Assembly (NCBI GenBank): GCA_035253585.1
Contig: DATFBY010000132.1
Location: forward strand, 1-35,204
DNA: 35,204 nucleotides
Reading direction: 5' to 3'
DNA from: DATFBY01 sp035253585
GTDB taxonomy: Bacteria > Gemmatimonadota > Gemmatimonadetes > Gemmatimonadales > Gemmatimonadaceae
Part shown: positions 6,829 through 14,543 of the stretch, piece by piece
Layout: each line of letters opens with the position of its first letter
Position numbering within the stretch: position 1 is the first letter of the stretch
Translations under genes and position numbers: made by a program
Notes under the pieces: model-generated
What the model saw: the letters and a program-made list of their open reading frames with translations, nothing else
What the model was told of the DNA's origin: nothing
The model's database searches: none

Positions 6829-6908
6829 CGGGACTCGGGACTCGGGACTCGGCTCGTGGCGATCGAGCACGTCTCCCCAAGACGACGAGTCCCGAGTCCC
6901 GAGTCCCG
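6829..6908. repeat. Hairpin with tandem-repeat arms (GGGACTCG type) at a convergent gene end
   Basis: The left arm (6829-6851) is nearly three head-to-tail copies of the 8-mer GGGACTCG. The right arm (6886-6908) is its perfect 23-nt reverse complement. The 34-nt spacer contains a second small stem, GCTCG (6852-6856) with CGAGC (6864-6868). The element starts 5 nt after one stop codon and ends 2 nt before the stop of the converging gene. It probably ends transcription from both sides. The same unit recurs at 34732-34821. Confidence 0.9.
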
Positions 6909-6910
6909 TT

Positions 6911-9541
6911 TCATACTTTCTTTCCCGTTCCCCGCACTACCGCCTGCACCAGCTTCGATTCGTCGAAATTCTCACGGGCGAGGGCGAGGATCTCGTCCTT
7001 CGTCACCGCGCGCACTCGCGCGTCGTGCTGCTCGAGCTCGGCGAGATCGCGGCCGAACATCCAGACGTCCAGCAGCTCCGAAAGGACAGTGGCGCCGCTC
7101 TGTTGCGCTATGGCGTACGTGCCGATCGCGTACTGACGCGCCCGCTCGAGCTCATCATCCGTCACCTGCGACTCGCGAAGCTTGGCGAATTCGGCGAGGA
7201 GCGACGTTCGAGCTTCCTCCTCGCGCTCGGGTGACGTCGCGATGTACGACACGAAGAGTCCCGCCAGTGTCCGCTCGCTGGCAAAGGCGCTCACGGTGTA
7301 CGCGAGTGAGCGCCGATCGCGCAGCTCCTCGAAGAAGCGGCCGCCAAGCCCGCTGGCGATCCCAGCGAGGAGATGGGCGGCATGACGCATGTCGTCGGAG
7401 CGCGACGGGCCGGGGAACGCCAGCGCAATGGCCGTCTGCGCCTTCTCGCGTGATTCGCTCACGCTCACCGGCGAGGCCGACTTCGCCGGAGGAGCCAACT
7501 CGTCAGGCGCGCGCATGCGAAGCTTACCGAAGCATCGCGCAACACGCTCGGCGACGAGCTCCGAATCGACGGCACCAACGGCGGCGATCGCTACCGGCGC
7601 CTCCAGCACCCGGCGGCGATGCCACTCGCGAACCCGGTCGACATCGATGTTGGGCAGTGTGTCCTCGGTGCCGCTTGCCGGGACGCCGTACGGATGACCG
7701 CGAAATGCGGCTTGCGAGAGCAGGCGGAGCGGATAGCGATACATGTCATCGCGCAGGAGCGCGAGATCAGCCAGCGCGATGGTGCGCTCGGTAGCGAGCG
7801 CGCTCTCCGGGAAAGTCGCCGACTGTACGACGTCCGCCAGCAGCTCGAGTGCTGCATCGGTGTACACGGTGGGCACGGAAAGCGTCCATCCAAAGCTTTC
7901 GGTGCCTACGATCGCGCCGATGCTACCGCCCAGGTGCTCGGCGTCGTCGGCGATCTGCTCGGCGCTTCGTCGCTCCGTGCCCTTGATCGAGGTGCGCGCC
8001 AGAAGCGCGGTGAGCCCCGCGAGATCCTTTTCCTCTTCGGTCGCGCCGCCTTGCACGAAGACGCCGAGGTGTACGAGTGGAGCACCGGCCTTCCGGCGAA
8101 CGAGGATCGGGATGTCGTTCGCAGTACGATAGACACGAACGCGGGCGACGTCTTTTTCCAGCGGCGGGATGCTTCCGCGCACCGCGGCGGCGACCGCGGT
8201 TCGTGGCGGTGTCGTCGGCAGGGGCGACGGCCGTGAACGATCGAGCAACGAGCGCATGGAGTCGGCGTCGGACGCGAACGCCTTCCCGTTAGACGGACGA
8301 TACATGAACAGTCCCGCCCGATCCGGTTGCAGATACCGCTGAGCGACAGTCGTGACCTGCTCTGGCGTTGCAGTGAGCATCCGTTCGAGATAGCGCTCAC
8401 CCAGCTGCCATCCGCCCACTGATTCCCACTCGGCCAGGTAGTTCGCCTGCCCTTCCATCGTCTCGAGGCGACGGATCCAGCGTGACTCGAAGAGGCGACA
8501 GGTACGCCACAGCTCATCACGCTCAACGCCTCTCTCGAGGAGTGCCCGCGTCTCATGCCAGATTGCTCCCGCTGCATCCCGCGCGCGCTCGGCCGGGCCT
8601 TCGGCCTGAATGCTGAAGACGCCCAGCTCGGTGGGGGTGAAGTCGTACGCGTGCACCGCGGCCGCCAACGAGCGCTCGCGCACTGCGCGGTAGAGTCGTG
8701 AAGCGCGTCCAGTACCGAGCACCGCCGCGGCGATGTCGAGCAGTGGCGTGTCCGGGTGCATCGTGCCGGGAGTGCGCCAACCGAAGGCGAGGTGCGCCTG
8801 CGTGATGTCGCCCGACTGCTCGCGGTAGCGAAACTCGTGACGATCGGGCTCGGCTGGCCCAGGTACGCGCCGCACCGCCGCCGAAGGGAGAGAACCGTGC
8901 AAGCGCTCGACTTCGCGCACGACTCGGGACGGGTCCACGTCGCCGACGACGACCAGAGTCGTCTCCGACGGCTGATAGAAGTTGCGGTAGAAGCCGACCA
9001 GCTGTTCGCGGGTGAGGGTGCGAAGACCGGCCTCGCGACCGATTCGCCAGCGACGGATGCGGTGCCGGTCGTGCAGCAGCTCGTAAAGTGTCTCGGTGGT
9101 GACGGCGGACGGGTTATCCGCTTTCCGTTTCGCCTCCTGGATGATGACCTCGAGCTCCTTTCGCAGCTCGTCGGCGTCGATCAGCGAGTTGGCGTAGGCG
9201 TCGAATTGGATCTCCAGCCCGCTCGTCAGGCCGGCAGCCGGAAGAACGGTGTAATAGCTCGTGTGATCGTAGATCGTGCCGGCGTTCAGGTAGCCACCGG
9301 CCGCCTTTGTCTCCTTGGAGATTTCGCCGACACCGCGCGTCGGAGTTCCCTTGAAGTACATGTGCTCGAGGACGTGCGCGATGCCCACGATGTCGTCGGT
9401 CTCGTCGAAGTACCCGGCCTTGACCCAGGTCACGATCGCCACAGCCGGCGCGGAGTCGTCGCGCCTGACGAGTAGCGTGAGTCCATTCGGGAGGACGACG
9501 CGTAGCACCGACTCGGCGGCGATGAGGGGCAGCGTGATCAC
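6911..9541 (-). CDS. M16-family zinc metallopeptidase, two fused halves
   Basis: 876 aa, the double-length form of the pitrilysin/processing-peptidase family. The N-terminal half is active in appearance: inverted zinc motif H56-V-L-E59-H60 followed by MYFKGT, and E136 in EVIIQEAK as the third ligand. The second half (about residue 450 onward) keeps the fold, but the equivalent segment reads LTALLARTSIKGT with no zinc ligands, as usual for the regulatory half of the clam-shell. No clear signal peptide is present from GTG 9541, so location is uncertain. It is the last gene of the TPR-ABC operon, 12 nt after the permease stop. It may process peptides handled by that transporter, which is inference. 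Its 3' end abuts the tandem-arm hairpin. Confidence 0.9.
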   Translation of the reverse strand: MITLPLIAAESVLRVVLPNGLTLLVRRDDSAPAVAIVTWVKAGYFDETDDIVGIAHVLEHMYFKGTPTRGVGEISKETKAAGGYLNAGTIYDHTSYYTVLPAAGLTSGLEIQFDAYANSLIDADELRKELEVIIQEAKRKADNPSAVTTETLYELLHDRHRIRRWRIGREAGLRTLTREQLVGFYRNFYQPSETTLVVVGDVDPSRVVREVERLHGSLPSAAVRRVPGPAEPDRHEFRYREQSGDITQAHLAFGWRTPGTMHPDTPLLDIAAAVLGTGRASRLYRAVRERSLAAAVHAYDFTPTELGVFSIQAEGPAERARDAAGAIWHETRALLERGVERDELWRTCRLFESRWIRRLETMEGQANYLAEWESVGGWQLGERYLERMLTATPEQVTTVAQRYLQPDRAGLFMYRPSNGKAFASDADSMRSLLDRSRPSPLPTTPPRTAVAAAVRGSIPPLEKDVARVRVYRTANDIPILVRRKAGAPLVHLGVFVQGGATEEEKDLAGLTALLARTSIKGTERRSAEQIADDAEHLGGSIGAIVGTESFGWTLSVPTVYTDAALELLADVVQSATFPESALATERTIALADLALLRDDMYRYPLRLLSQAAFRGHPYGVPASGTEDTLPNIDVDRVREWHRRRVLEAPVAIAAVGAVDSELVAERVARCFGKLRMRAPDELAPPAKSASPVSVSESREKAQTAIALAFPGPSRSDDMRHAAHLLAGIASGLGGRFFEELRDRRSLAYTVSAFASERTLAGLFVSYIATSPEREEEARTSLLAEFAKLRESQVTDDELERARQYAIGTYAIAQQSGATVLSELLDVWMFGRDLAELEQHDARVRAVTKDEILALARENFDESKLVQAVVRGTGKKV

Positions 9542-9553
9542 GGCGACGACGAG

Positions 9554-10276
9554 TTAGGGCGCGAGCGGCCGAACGCGGAGCGCGGCTATGCCGAGAAGCA
9601 GGGCGAGCACACCATACCCGGCGACCCACACCAGCGTGCGCGTGGGCGTCGCAATGCCTTGCAGATAATCCTCTGCCATACGCGTCATGAGATGCGCGGG
9701 TGGAAGCAGCACGTTGAGCGCCTCGTAATACGGACCGGATAGCTGGTACGCGAGTTGGCGCAGCGTTTGTGCCAACGCCCAGATGATTCCGAGCGCCACC
9801 CAATCGAACCGGGTCAGGACCGAGAGGAGAAAGCCGATTCCGCCGGCGCAGATGTAGAAGAGCGCCATGTACGGCACGATGCCCCAGGGGAAGCGTGCGC
9901 CGGCCAGGCTAACGATCACGAAGACGAGCGAGCAGACCATGGCGATCGTACCGACGCCGTTGATCGCAAAGGCCTGTAGATAGTACCGAGTGACCGACAG
10001 TGGCTTGGCGAAGATGAATCGAAAATATCCGCGATGCCGGTCATTGGCGATCATTCCATTGACGCCTAACAACACGGCGACGATCCCGAAGATCGGCATG
10101 AGCGCGGACAGCGTGCTGATGGCGAGGAGCGAGGGAATCTCCTGCCCCCCGGGGCGGAGGAGCGTGAACAGGACGGGCAGGAAGAGAATCACGCCGACGA
10201 GAAGCGTCGGGAGTCCGCGCTCGATCACGTAGTCGCGCAGCTGATACAGCGCGTACCGGGCAAGGCGTCCTCTCAT
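9554..10276 (-). CDS. ABC-2-type transporter permease
   Basis: 240 aa with six hydrophobic segments, about 20-41, 48-70, 101-125, 131-152, 155-170 and 212-235, typical of ABC-2 permeases. A cytoplasmic loop has the commonly seen NDRHRGYFRFIFAKPLSVTRYY stretch (split here as positions 77-98), where such permeases meet the ATPase. Its ATG overlaps the stop of the ATPase gene by 4 nt (ATGA), so the two are made together. One ATPase plus one permease would form a homodimeric exporter, as in many lipid, drug or peptide ABC-2 systems. No substrate can be read from the sequence. Confidence 0.87.
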   Translation of the reverse strand: MRGRLARYALYQLRDYVIERGLPTLLVGVILFLPVLFTLLRPGGQEIPSLLAISTLSALMPIFGIVAVLLGVNGMIANDRHRGYFRFIFAKPLSVTRYYLQAFAINGVGTIAMVCSLVFVIVSLAGARFPWGIVPYMALFYICAGGIGFLLSVLTRFDWVALGIIWALAQTLRQLAYQLSGPYYEALNVLLPPAHLMTRMAEDYLQGIATPTRTLVWVAGYGVLALLLGIAALRVRPLAP

Positions 10277-11196
10277 TCGCTGCGCGGCTGACGCTCGGAA
10301 ACTGCTTCGCGAAAGTGGCGCTCGAGGCCGGCGTAGGCGGGCGTCAGCTCGGTAATGCGGGTGCCGCGCGCGATCAGGGTCGCCAGCGCCTCGTTGAGGG
10401 AGCTCGCATCGCGGGCAGTGATCTCGAAGTGCCAGTCGTCGAGCCGCCGGGCATCGGGGAAGATGCTCGTGACGTGCTCATGTCCCTCGGCGACACCCAG
10501 CCGGTAGCGCGAGGCGATCGTGTGCGCGTCGGGGCGGCGCATGTCGACGGTCCGGCGCACTCGCCCGTGATCGATGATCACCACGCGGTCGGCGATGCGC
10601 TCCAGCTCGTCGAGGTTGTGCGAGGCGACGAAGAGCACGCGGTCGGGCCGACGCAGCTCGTCCACCAACTCGCGAAAGTTTTGCGTCCAGACGGGGTCGA
10701 GCCCGTGCGTGGGCTCGTCGAAGATCATGATGACGTCATCGCGCAGCAGCGCCTGCGCGAGTCCGAGTCGTTGCAAGTTTCCCTTACTGAGGTGCTTTAC
10801 TTTCTTGGCCCGATGCTCCTCCAACCCGAGCCGCGCGATCACGCGCTCCACGTGCGCGCGCAATTCACCGTCGGTAATGCCTGCCAGAATCGCGAAGCGC
10901 TGGAGCGCGCCTTCGAGCGTCCAGTGCGGAGTGATGGCGACGAGCTCCGACAGGTATCCGATTCCGACGCGCTCGACGTACTGCCTCGGAGGCCGCCCAT
11001 CAATGGTGACACGCCCGGACGTCGGATGCAGGTAGCCCAGTAAGAGCGCGATGAGCGTGCTCTTCCCCGCTCCATTGGGTCCGGCGAGTCCTAGCACCTC
11101 GCCGGGCTCGATGCGCAACGAAAAATCCTCGACCGCGCGCACGGCGCGACCGAGGAGCGGGCGATAAACCTTCGTGACGTTGTCGAACTCGATCAC
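10273..11196 (-). CDS. ABC transporter ATP-binding protein
   Basis: 307 aa from GTG 11196. The nucleotide-binding domain holds Walker A GPNGAGKST (39-47), signature LSKGN (136-140, a known variant of LSGGQ), Walker B IMIFDE (156-161) and switch H193. The last 90 residues form the accessory C-terminal domain common in ABC-2 exporters. The start is chosen because GTG 11196 overlaps the preceding TGA (GTGA), and the conserved VIEFDNVTKVY follows at once; the longer frame to 11406 only retranslates the TPR gene. It energises the permease encoded directly downstream. Confidence 0.93.
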   Translation of the reverse strand: MIEFDNVTKVYRPLLGRAVRAVEDFSLRIEPGEVLGLAGPNGAGKSTLIALLLGYLHPTSGRVTIDGRPPRQYVERVGIGYLSELVAITPHWTLEGALQRFAILAGITDGELRAHVERVIARLGLEEHRAKKVKHLSKGNLQRLGLAQALLRDDVIMIFDEPTHGLDPVWTQNFRELVDELRRPDRVLFVASHNLDELERIADRVVIIDHGRVRRTVDMRRPDAHTIASRYRLGVAEGHEHVTSIFPDARRLDDWHFEITARDASSLNEALATLIARGTRITELTPAYAGLERHFREAVSERQPRSE

Positions 11197-12200
11197 GGCT
11201 GCGGGACGACCGGCCCTCCTGGCATCGTCGGCGGGACCTGCGGCACGCAGCGTGTCCAGTCTCCCTGCCCAGCGCGCTGCACCCAGCTCATCCCTTCCTG
11301 CATTCGCCCGAGTCTGATGAGCGAGCAGCCGAGGTAGCCCATCGAAACTCGATCGGCGTTGTTGAGCTTGATCGCCTCGACGTAGCGGCGCCGCGCCGCG
11401 TCCCATTGCCCGCGCGCGAAAAAGAGCGCGCCGAGCTCGCGCTGCACGAGCGGATTTCGTGGATCGAGCTCAGCCGCTCGCTGGAGCTCGCGCGCCGCGG
11501 TTCCCCAATCGCGCTCTTCGCGTGCGATGCGTCCGAGATAGACGTGAGGGACGGCGTTGTCCGGATCCTTCTCGACCGCGGCTGAGAACTCGCGCTGTGC
11601 TTCGGCGGCGCGACCGTTGGCGTACAGCTCGCGGCCGCGATCGATGCGCGAGCTGGCCGACATGCCGAACGGGTCGGCGAGTAGCAACACGGCCAGCGGG
11701 AGGAGGAGCAGCGCGGCACCAATGCCGACGAAGAGAAGAATCCTCTTACGACGGGAATCGGCGGGAATCGGTGGCACGGTGTCGCCAACGCGTGCGTCGG
11801 AGACCGGCGTCGTGGAAGCGACCGGCGACGACGCGACTGGCGTGTCCATCTCGGTGAGACCCTGCTCGAGCTTTGCGAATGCCTCACGAGCGACGGTGAT
11901 GTCGTCGGTGCGCGGACGATAGTCGGTGCGCTGCACGCGCTCGCGCACCGCGAGAAACTCGAGGAGTGCGTGTGCTTGATCGAGTGAAATGATCTCGCGG
12001 CCGCGCAGCTCTCTGATCAGTGGCTGGCCAGAAAGCACGGAGCCGCCGACCAGCGATCGGAGCGCGGTTTCGATCGACGTCCACGCTTCGATGAGGTCGG
12101 CGGCGACTTCTTCTGGATGCCTATTGGCGTCGAGCCGTGCGACCGTCGGCCGAGCCGCGGCGAGCGCCGCGAGAGCCGCCCTGCGGTTCGGGCCGATCAC
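11193..12200 (-). CDS. Membrane-anchored TPR protein
   Basis: 335 aa. The N-terminal 115 residues are helical and cytoplasmic-looking, followed by a Pro/Thr/Ser-rich linker (about 120-145). One membrane helix after RRKR lies at about 153-173. Two or three TPR units (about 185-300) then sit on the far side, with signatures such as ANGRAAEAQREFSAAVEKDP (residues 193-212). The tail is Pro-rich. The GTG start overlaps the previous stop (GTGA), and its own stop overlaps the ATPase start. It probably scaffolds the transporter or its substrates at the membrane. No enzyme motif is visible. Confidence 0.8.
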   Translation of the reverse strand: MIGPNRRAALAALAAARPTVARLDANRHPEEVAADLIEAWTSIETALRSLVGGSVLSGQPLIRELRGREIISLDQAHALLEFLAVRERVQRTDYRPRTDDITVAREAFAKLEQGLTEMDTPVASSPVASTTPVSDARVGDTVPPIPADSRRKRILLFVGIGAALLLLPLAVLLLADPFGMSASSRIDRGRELYANGRAAEAQREFSAAVEKDPDNAVPHVYLGRIAREERDWGTAARELQRAAELDPRNPLVQRELGALFFARGQWDAARRRYVEAIKLNNADRVSMGYLGCSLIRLGRMQEGMSWVQRAGQGDWTRCVPQVPPTMPGGPVVPQP

Positions 12201-13318
12201 CGCACGATTTTCAGCAGCCCCGCGTTGGCGCTACCACGAATGAAGCTCTCCGCATCGCGCGTCGGGATCTTCATCCCGGTCACCGAGTACACCCGACGAG
12301 CTTCCGTGGCCATGAACTCCTGGAGCGACCGTCCAGCGAATGCCTTGTTCGAGTCGCGCATCTGTCGGAGAATGTCCTCCCACGTTCCGACGAATTCGCG
12401 CTCCTCGACTGTGATGCGATGCTCGAGCTCCTCCTCTCGCTTCTTGTCGGAGAGGTCGGAGAGCAGGCTGCCGAACAGCTCGAGCTGATTTCGCGCCGCT
12501 TCTTCTTCGCGCTGAAGCTGCTGAGAGAACGCCTCTTCAACTTCGGCCAGCAATTGGTCGACATCGTCAGGCTCCCCACCGAGCTCGCCGAGTCGGGTAT
12601 CCCACGGCTGAAGATCGGGATCATCATCGCGAAGGCGGTAGAACGACTTCTTGAGCTCCATCAGCCGCCAGATGCCGAGCTCGTCCCAGTGATCGTCAGG
12701 CGTGGTCTGCTCGAGATGCCGGAGCGCCGCCTCGTACTCGCCACGATCGTAGAGAATGTTGGCGAGATAGATGCGCGCTTCGACATGATCGTCGTCGAGC
12801 TTGAGCGCGCGCTCGAGCTGCGCCATTGCGTTCGTGTCATCGCCCAGTCGATGACAGGCGTAGCCGACGAGCGCCGCGGCTTCGGCCATCTCCGGTGCCT
12901 CACGAGCCGCGACGTCGAAGAAGTGCTTCGCCTCTTCGATCAACCCTTCGCGAAAGAGCGCGCGTCCCGCCTGCAGCATGAGGTCGATGTCATCCTCGTA
13001 GCCAAGCTCGAGCACGCGGCGAAAGGTGTTCACGGCGGACTCCTGCATTCCGAACTTCAGCAGTGTCTCACCGAGACCGGCCAACGCATCTTCATGATCC
13101 GGATCGAGGATCAGCGCTTTCTCGAAGCTCTGCCGCGCCCACGCGTATTCTTCTCGGGCGAGGCGTGCGTACCCTACCCCAATCTGCAGCTCCACCGAAT
13201 TCGGATAGAGCGTCAGACCCTCCCGAAGTACCTCGAGCGCCTCATCGTACTGTCCTTCGTTGTACAACTGATGGGCACGTTCGTCGTACTCTTCGGAGCT
13301 CAGGAAAGGGCTAGGCAT
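12197..13318 (-). CDS. TPR-repeat protein
   Basis: 373 aa, soluble, no signal peptide. Residues 8-215 form about six TPR units, with repeated W/L-G-Y-A-F-A-P spacing. A charged helical region (about 255-300) may be a coiled coil, and the C-terminal 70 residues are a separate small domain. ATG 13318 is preceded by AGGAGGT, and a promoter lies further upstream, so this is the first gene of the five-gene operon. It is a protein-interaction module; the fixed linkage to a second TPR protein, an ABC exporter and an M16 peptidase suggests a shared machine, by inference. Confidence 0.85.
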   Translation of the reverse strand: MPSPFLSSEEYDERAHQLYNEGQYDEALEVLREGLTLYPNSVELQIGVGYARLAREEYAWARQSFEKALILDPDHEDALAGLGETLLKFGMQESAVNTFRRVLELGYEDDIDLMLQAGRALFREGLIEEAKHFFDVAAREAPEMAEAAALVGYACHRLGDDTNAMAQLERALKLDDDHVEARIYLANILYDRGEYEAALRHLEQTTPDDHWDELGIWRLMELKKSFYRLRDDDPDLQPWDTRLGELGGEPDDVDQLLAEVEEAFSQQLQREEEAARNQLELFGSLLSDLSDKKREEELEHRITVEEREFVGTWEDILRQMRDSNKAFAGRSLQEFMATEARRVYSVTGMKIPTRDAESFIRGSANAGLLKIVR

Positions 13319-13353
13319 GGGATGGACTACCTCCTACGCGTGTGGGTACGCCT

Positions 13354-13383
13354 ATAGTACCATGAGGGAACAGTTTAGTTCAA
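13354..13383 (-). promoter_or_regulatory. Promoter of the TPR-ABC-M16 operon
   Basis: On the minus strand, TTGAAC (13378-13383) and TACTAT (13354-13359) are spaced by 18 nt, followed by a leader of about 30 nt with AGGAGGT before ATG 13318. The -10 lies within GGTAC-N7-GTACC (13345-13361), a possible operator. Confidence 0.55.
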
Positions 13384-13433
13384 CTGCTTGACAGGTCGTA
13401 GCTTGCGCCCGACAATACCCGCCTGCTCCCCCG

Positions 13434-14366
13434 TCATTCCCCTCCTCTCGCGTTCTGGCGAACCTCGACGGCGACGTCGCGCAGGGCGACGGCGATCTGT
13501 GCGGCGAGTGCCGCGTTGGCCTCCAACAATGAAAGATTCGCGCCGAGGGACTTTCCTCCCGTCGCGCGCTGGACCGCCTCCAGGAGGTACGGTGTGACGG
13601 CCGCGCCGCGCACACCGCTGGTCCGTGATTGGGTGAGCGCTTCGCTGACGGCGTCGTCCACCACTTGGCGTGGCAGCGCTGCATCACCGGGTGGTGGCTG
13701 CACGACGAGAATCGCCGCCTCGGCGCCGAGCGCGCGATGCGCGCGGAAGATCGCGGCGATGTCGGCGGGCGAGTCGGCGCGCGCGGCGACGCGAAGTCCA
13801 GTGCTCGCGGTGAAGAATCCCGGAAGCTCGTCGGTGCGATAACCAACGACGAGCACACCGAGCGATTCCAGTCGCTCGATCGTTGCAGCCAGATCGAGAA
13901 TCGCTTTGGCGCCCGCGCAGACGACGACCAGCGGTGACCGCGAAAGCTCGAGGAGGTCGGCCGATTCGTCGAATTCGGGCTCGCGGTGCACGCCGCCGAT
14001 TCCGCCGGTGGCGAAGACGCTGACGCCTGCCTGCCTAGCGAGAAAGAGCGCTGCGGCGACGGTGGTGGCTCCGTCGCTTTCACGAGTGATGGCCACCGGG
14101 AGATCGCGCGCCGAGACTTTGGCGACGCCATCGCGAGCGAGGAAGCGTTCGAGCTCGTCGTCGTCGAGACCGAGTGTAGGAGCGCCTCGGGCGACGGCGG
14201 TGATCGCCGGGATGGCTCCATGAGCGCGAACGGCGGTCGTCATGCGGATCGCTGCCTCACGGTTGGACGGAATGGGGAGACCTTGCGCGAGGACACTGCT
14301 TTCCAGAGCGACGACAGGAGTCCCCTCACGCAACGCCAACCGGACTTCGGGGAGGAGTCGAATCAT
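13434..14366 (-). CDS. psuG: Pseudouridine-5'-phosphate glycosidase
   Basis: 310 aa, the normal length. PsuG reversibly splits pseudouridine 5'-phosphate into uracil and ribose 5-phosphate. Family blocks are present: ALESSVLAQGLPIP (E22), AKVSARDLP (catalytic-Lys region, K83), GGIGGVHR (H127), DESADLLEL and GAKAILDL (K154). Enterobacteria carry psuG beside the kinase psuK; no kinase gene is present in this window. The ATG at 14366 has no Shine-Dalgarno sequence and sits about 10 nt from a long hairpin that fills the gap to the upstream M28 gene, so its translation or transcription may depend on that structure. Identification is strong. Confidence 0.95.
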   Translation of the reverse strand: MIRLLPEVRLALREGTPVVALESSVLAQGLPIPSNREAAIRMTTAVRAHGAIPAITAVARGAPTLGLDDDELERFLARDGVAKVSARDLPVAITRESDGATTVAAALFLARQAGVSVFATGGIGGVHREPEFDESADLLELSRSPLVVVCAGAKAILDLAATIERLESLGVLVVGYRTDELPGFFTASTGLRVAARADSPADIAAIFRAHRALGAEAAILVVQPPPGDAALPRQVVDDAVSEALTQSRTSGVRGAAVTPYLLEAVQRATGGKSLGANLSLLEANAALAAQIAVALRDVAVEVRQNARGGE

Positions 14367-14376
14367 CTAAGAGATT

Positions 14377-14543
14377 GCAAATGTGCGAAAGCCATCGCGG
14401 ATATGTGATTGCATCTGCAATCGGCAATCAAGATGTGCGCTATGCGATTACGGCTCGTGGCGCAGGCAGTGAATCGCACGTCGCACATTTCGATCGCAGA
14501 TGTCCGATGCAATCACATATCCGCGATGGCATTCGCACTTGCT
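14377..14543. repeat. Long imperfect inverted repeat filling the M28-psuG gap
   Basis: Arms of about 70 nt (14377-14448 and 14472-14543) fold into one hairpin with a loop of about 23 nt. The core, 14391-14415 against 14506-14530, is a perfect 25-bp match; outside it are small indels and mismatches. The arms are built from variants of short words such as ATGTGCGA, GCGATT and GCAATC. The segment is visibly less GC-rich than its surroundings. It begins at the M28 stop codon and ends about 10 nt before psuG. It could be a terminator or attenuator, or a small non-coding mobile element (MITE-like). Confidence 0.88.

Noticed and set aside
6829..6908. CRISPR-like or simple microsatellite interpretation
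   Set aside because: There are no spaced repeats with unique spacers, no cas genes, and the two arms are in inverted orientation, so it is a hairpin element.
12137..13357. Plus-strand open frame of 406 codons
   Set aside because: It is antisense to the TPR gene 12197-13318, which has repeats, a promoter and a ribosome binding site. The plus-strand translation is a by-product of GC-rich codon use.
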